Source of the DNA: Gynuella sunshinyii YC6258 | Lineage (GTDB): Bacteria > Pseudomonadota > Gammaproteobacteria > Pseudomonadales > Natronospirillaceae | Direction: 5' to 3' | Assembly (NCBI RefSeq): GCF_000940805.1 | Contig: NZ_CP007142.1 | Span: 1 to 64,000 of the forward strand | DNA length: 64,000 nucleotides | In this document: in pieces, positions 62,651 through 64,000 of the stretch | How positions within the stretch are numbered: position 1 is the stretch's first letter | Layout: every line of letters starts with the position of its first letter | The notes under the pieces: model-generated | Databases searched by the model: none | What the model saw: the letters and a program-made list of their open reading frames with translations, nothing else | What the model was told of the DNA's origin: nothing | Program-made: the position numbers and the translations under genes

Positions 62651-64000
62651 GCTCCACCACCTGTTTCATTGCCTGGATGGCCATAAACACCCGTTCAGTA
62701 GTTGCAGGGGTATCAAGATGCGGACTGCGCCGATACCCACTGAGACTGCTGATGGCATCGCGAATAGCAGACCAGACACACATGGGCAGCATGAACGGCG
62801 GTTCGCCAACTGCCTTTGAGTAATAAATAGTGGCTTCATTATTCGGTCGCTGAAACAACTCGATATTGAAAATTTCCGGAGTGTCACTGATAGCCGGTAT
62901 TTTGTAGTTCATTGGCGAATTGCTGAGCAGTGCGCCATGATCGTTCCACACCAGCTCTTCGGTGGTCAGCCAGCCCATTCCCTGGATAAAACCACCACTG
63001 ATCTGGCCCCGATCAATATCAGGATTCAGAGATTCACCAACATCGTGAAGAATATCCACGCGATGTACTTTGTATTCTCCGGTCAAAGTATCCACCCAGA
63101 CTTCGGCACATGCGGCTCCCTGGGAGAAATAGAAGAATGGCCGCCCCTGACTTTTCTTGTGGTCATAACCAATTTTTGGCGTCTGATAGAAACCATTGGC
63201 AGACAAATTCACTCTGGCGAAATAGGCTTCCTGAATTAATGCATCAAATGCCAGACTGAAACCAGGACCGCAAACCTGGTTGTTCGCAAAGGTAATGTCA
63301 TCTGCAGAGACCTGATATTTTTCCGCCAGATGCTGTTGCAGGCGCTGCTTGATTTCTACAGCTGCATTTCTGGCCGCCATGCCATTTAAATCGGTGCCGC
63401 TGGATGCCGCCGTGGGCGAGGTATTGGGCACTTTATCAGTCCGCGTCGGGGTCACCAGTATCCGGTCAATATCGATACCAAACTCACGCGCCACAACAGT
63501 ACCGATTTTGGTATGAAGGCCCTGGCCCATTTCGGTACCGCCATGATTGACCTGAATACTGCCGTCGGTATAAATATGAATTAACGCGCCGGCCTGATTC
63601 AAATGTTTGGCAGTGAACGAAATACCAAACTTAACCGGCGTCAGCGCCAGACCTTTTTTAATGATCGGACTGCTCTGATTGAATGTCTCGAACTCTGTTT
63701 TACGGTGACGATAGTCACAATTCCGTGCCAACCGTTCCATGATTTCCGCGAGCCAGAAACCTTCGATCTGCATGCCATAATGAGTTGTCAGATTGTCCTG
63801 ACGGCCTTCTGCGCCATATAGGTTTAACAGCCGGATATCCAGCGGGTCCTTGCCCAGACGACAGGCAATACTGTCCAATGCATGTTCGATGGCCAGCATT
63901 CCCTGAGGCCCACCAAAACCGCGAAATGCCGTGTGACTGACCGTATCGGTTTTAAGCCGATGCCCAACAACATATGCCGCGCCAAGGTAATATGCATTAT
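62643..64000 (-). CDS. xdhB: Xanthine dehydrogenase molybdenum subunit XdhB (partial, 5' end outside)
   Basis: Only the C-terminal part is present. Frame continues to the right edge with FRGFGGPQGM, a molybdopterin contact, just upstream of the first internal ATG at 63899. Others: NHGGTEMGQGLHTK, TSPTAASSGTDLNG, KAVGEPPFMLPMCVW with the catalytic Glu in GEPP. Oxidises hypoxanthine and xanthine to urate. Expected partner xdhA lies further right. Confidence 0.94.
   Translation of the reverse strand, partial: NAYYLGAAYVVGHRLKTDTVSHTAFRGFGGPQGMLAIEHALDSIACRLGKDPLDIRLLNLYGAEGRQDNLTTHYGMQIEGFWLAEIMERLARNCDYRHRKTEFETFNQSSPIIKKGLALTPVKFGISFTAKHLNQAGALIHIYTDGSIQVNHGGTEMGQGLHTKIGTVVAREFGIDIDRILVTPTRTDKVPNTSPTAASSGTDLNGMAARNAAVEIKQRLQQHLAEKYQVSADDITFANNQVCGPGFSLAFDALIQEAYFARVNLSANGFYQTPKIGYDHKKSQGRPFFYFSQGAACAEVWVDTLTGEYKVHRVDILHDVGESLNPDIDRGQISGGFIQGMGWLTTEELVWNDHGALLSNSPMNYKIPAISDTPEIFNIELFQRPNNEATIYYSKAVGEPPFMLPMCVWSAIRDAISSLSGYRRSPHLDTPATTERVFMAIQAMKQVVEHE

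Overview
The window reads as chromosome from a gammaproteobacterium, probably a marine or plant-associated polysaccharide degrader of the Oceanospirillales type. A Saccharospirillaceae/Gynuella-like host is my inference only. The clues are an mnmG-rsmG-parA-parB block, YebG and LexA-type SOS boxes, a yjf stress operon, yjjPB, and scattered secreted enzymes against plant cell wall (GH6 cellulase, GH43 with AbfB and ricin-type lectin domains, PL11 rhamnogalacturonan lyase, tannase/feruloyl esterase). No rRNA, tRNA or CRISPR array was seen.

Layout. 1-4300: a tandem array of a duplicated module (small ORF plus two-helix membrane protein) separated by ~250-nt repeats that fold into long hairpins with compensatory changes; several copies are frameshifted or truncated. 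4651-9764: a yjfI-yjfJ-K+ channel-yjfK-yjfL-yjfM-yjfC operon. 9768-18014: a B-box zinc-finger membrane protein, isoaspartyl peptidase, mnmG-rsmG, parAB with a coupled Nudix gene, and a DUF2750 protein. 18190-20998: tdh-kbl threonine catabolism and a YjbR protein, on the minus strand. 21117-26253: a five-gene envelope export module (LolA-like protein, two FtsX-type permeases, ATPase, beta-barrel protein). 26605-27080: a second structured repeat family sharing a 15-nt block with the first.

28600-33300: a decayed chromosomal integron. It has a truncated integrase gene behind a LexA box, AT-rich cassette-like genes, three recognisable attC sites (each with an unpaired extra base in the L box), frameshifted cassette genes, and two 5' copies of a REP-associated transposase flanking the cassettes. 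33390-42688: a lipoprotein, GH43 enzyme, two unknown divergent genes, aldehyde dehydrogenase with a divergent AraC regulator, a WYL regulator and a VOC protein. 43747-48585: GH6 cellulase with a two-dozen-unit SDNG linker, yjdM, tannase family esterase. 48797-58249: molybdopterin oxidoreductase, yjjPB, an MscS channel, SOS-regulated yebG, PL11 lyase, a small membrane protein and a phosphatase-like protein. 58461-64000: a minus-strand purine catabolism operon (xdhB-xdhC-uraD-hiuH-guaD-puuD) taking guanine and hypoxanthine to (S)-allantoin; xdhB runs off the right edge.

How parts fit together: several carbon-use genes (GH43, aldehyde dehydrogenase, AraC, molybdopterin enzyme, PL11) carry AAN-triplet runs in their leaders, the type of site bound by Hfq/Crc in catabolite repression of pseudomonads. 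The truncated integrase and yebG both have consensus LexA boxes, so they would respond to DNA damage together.
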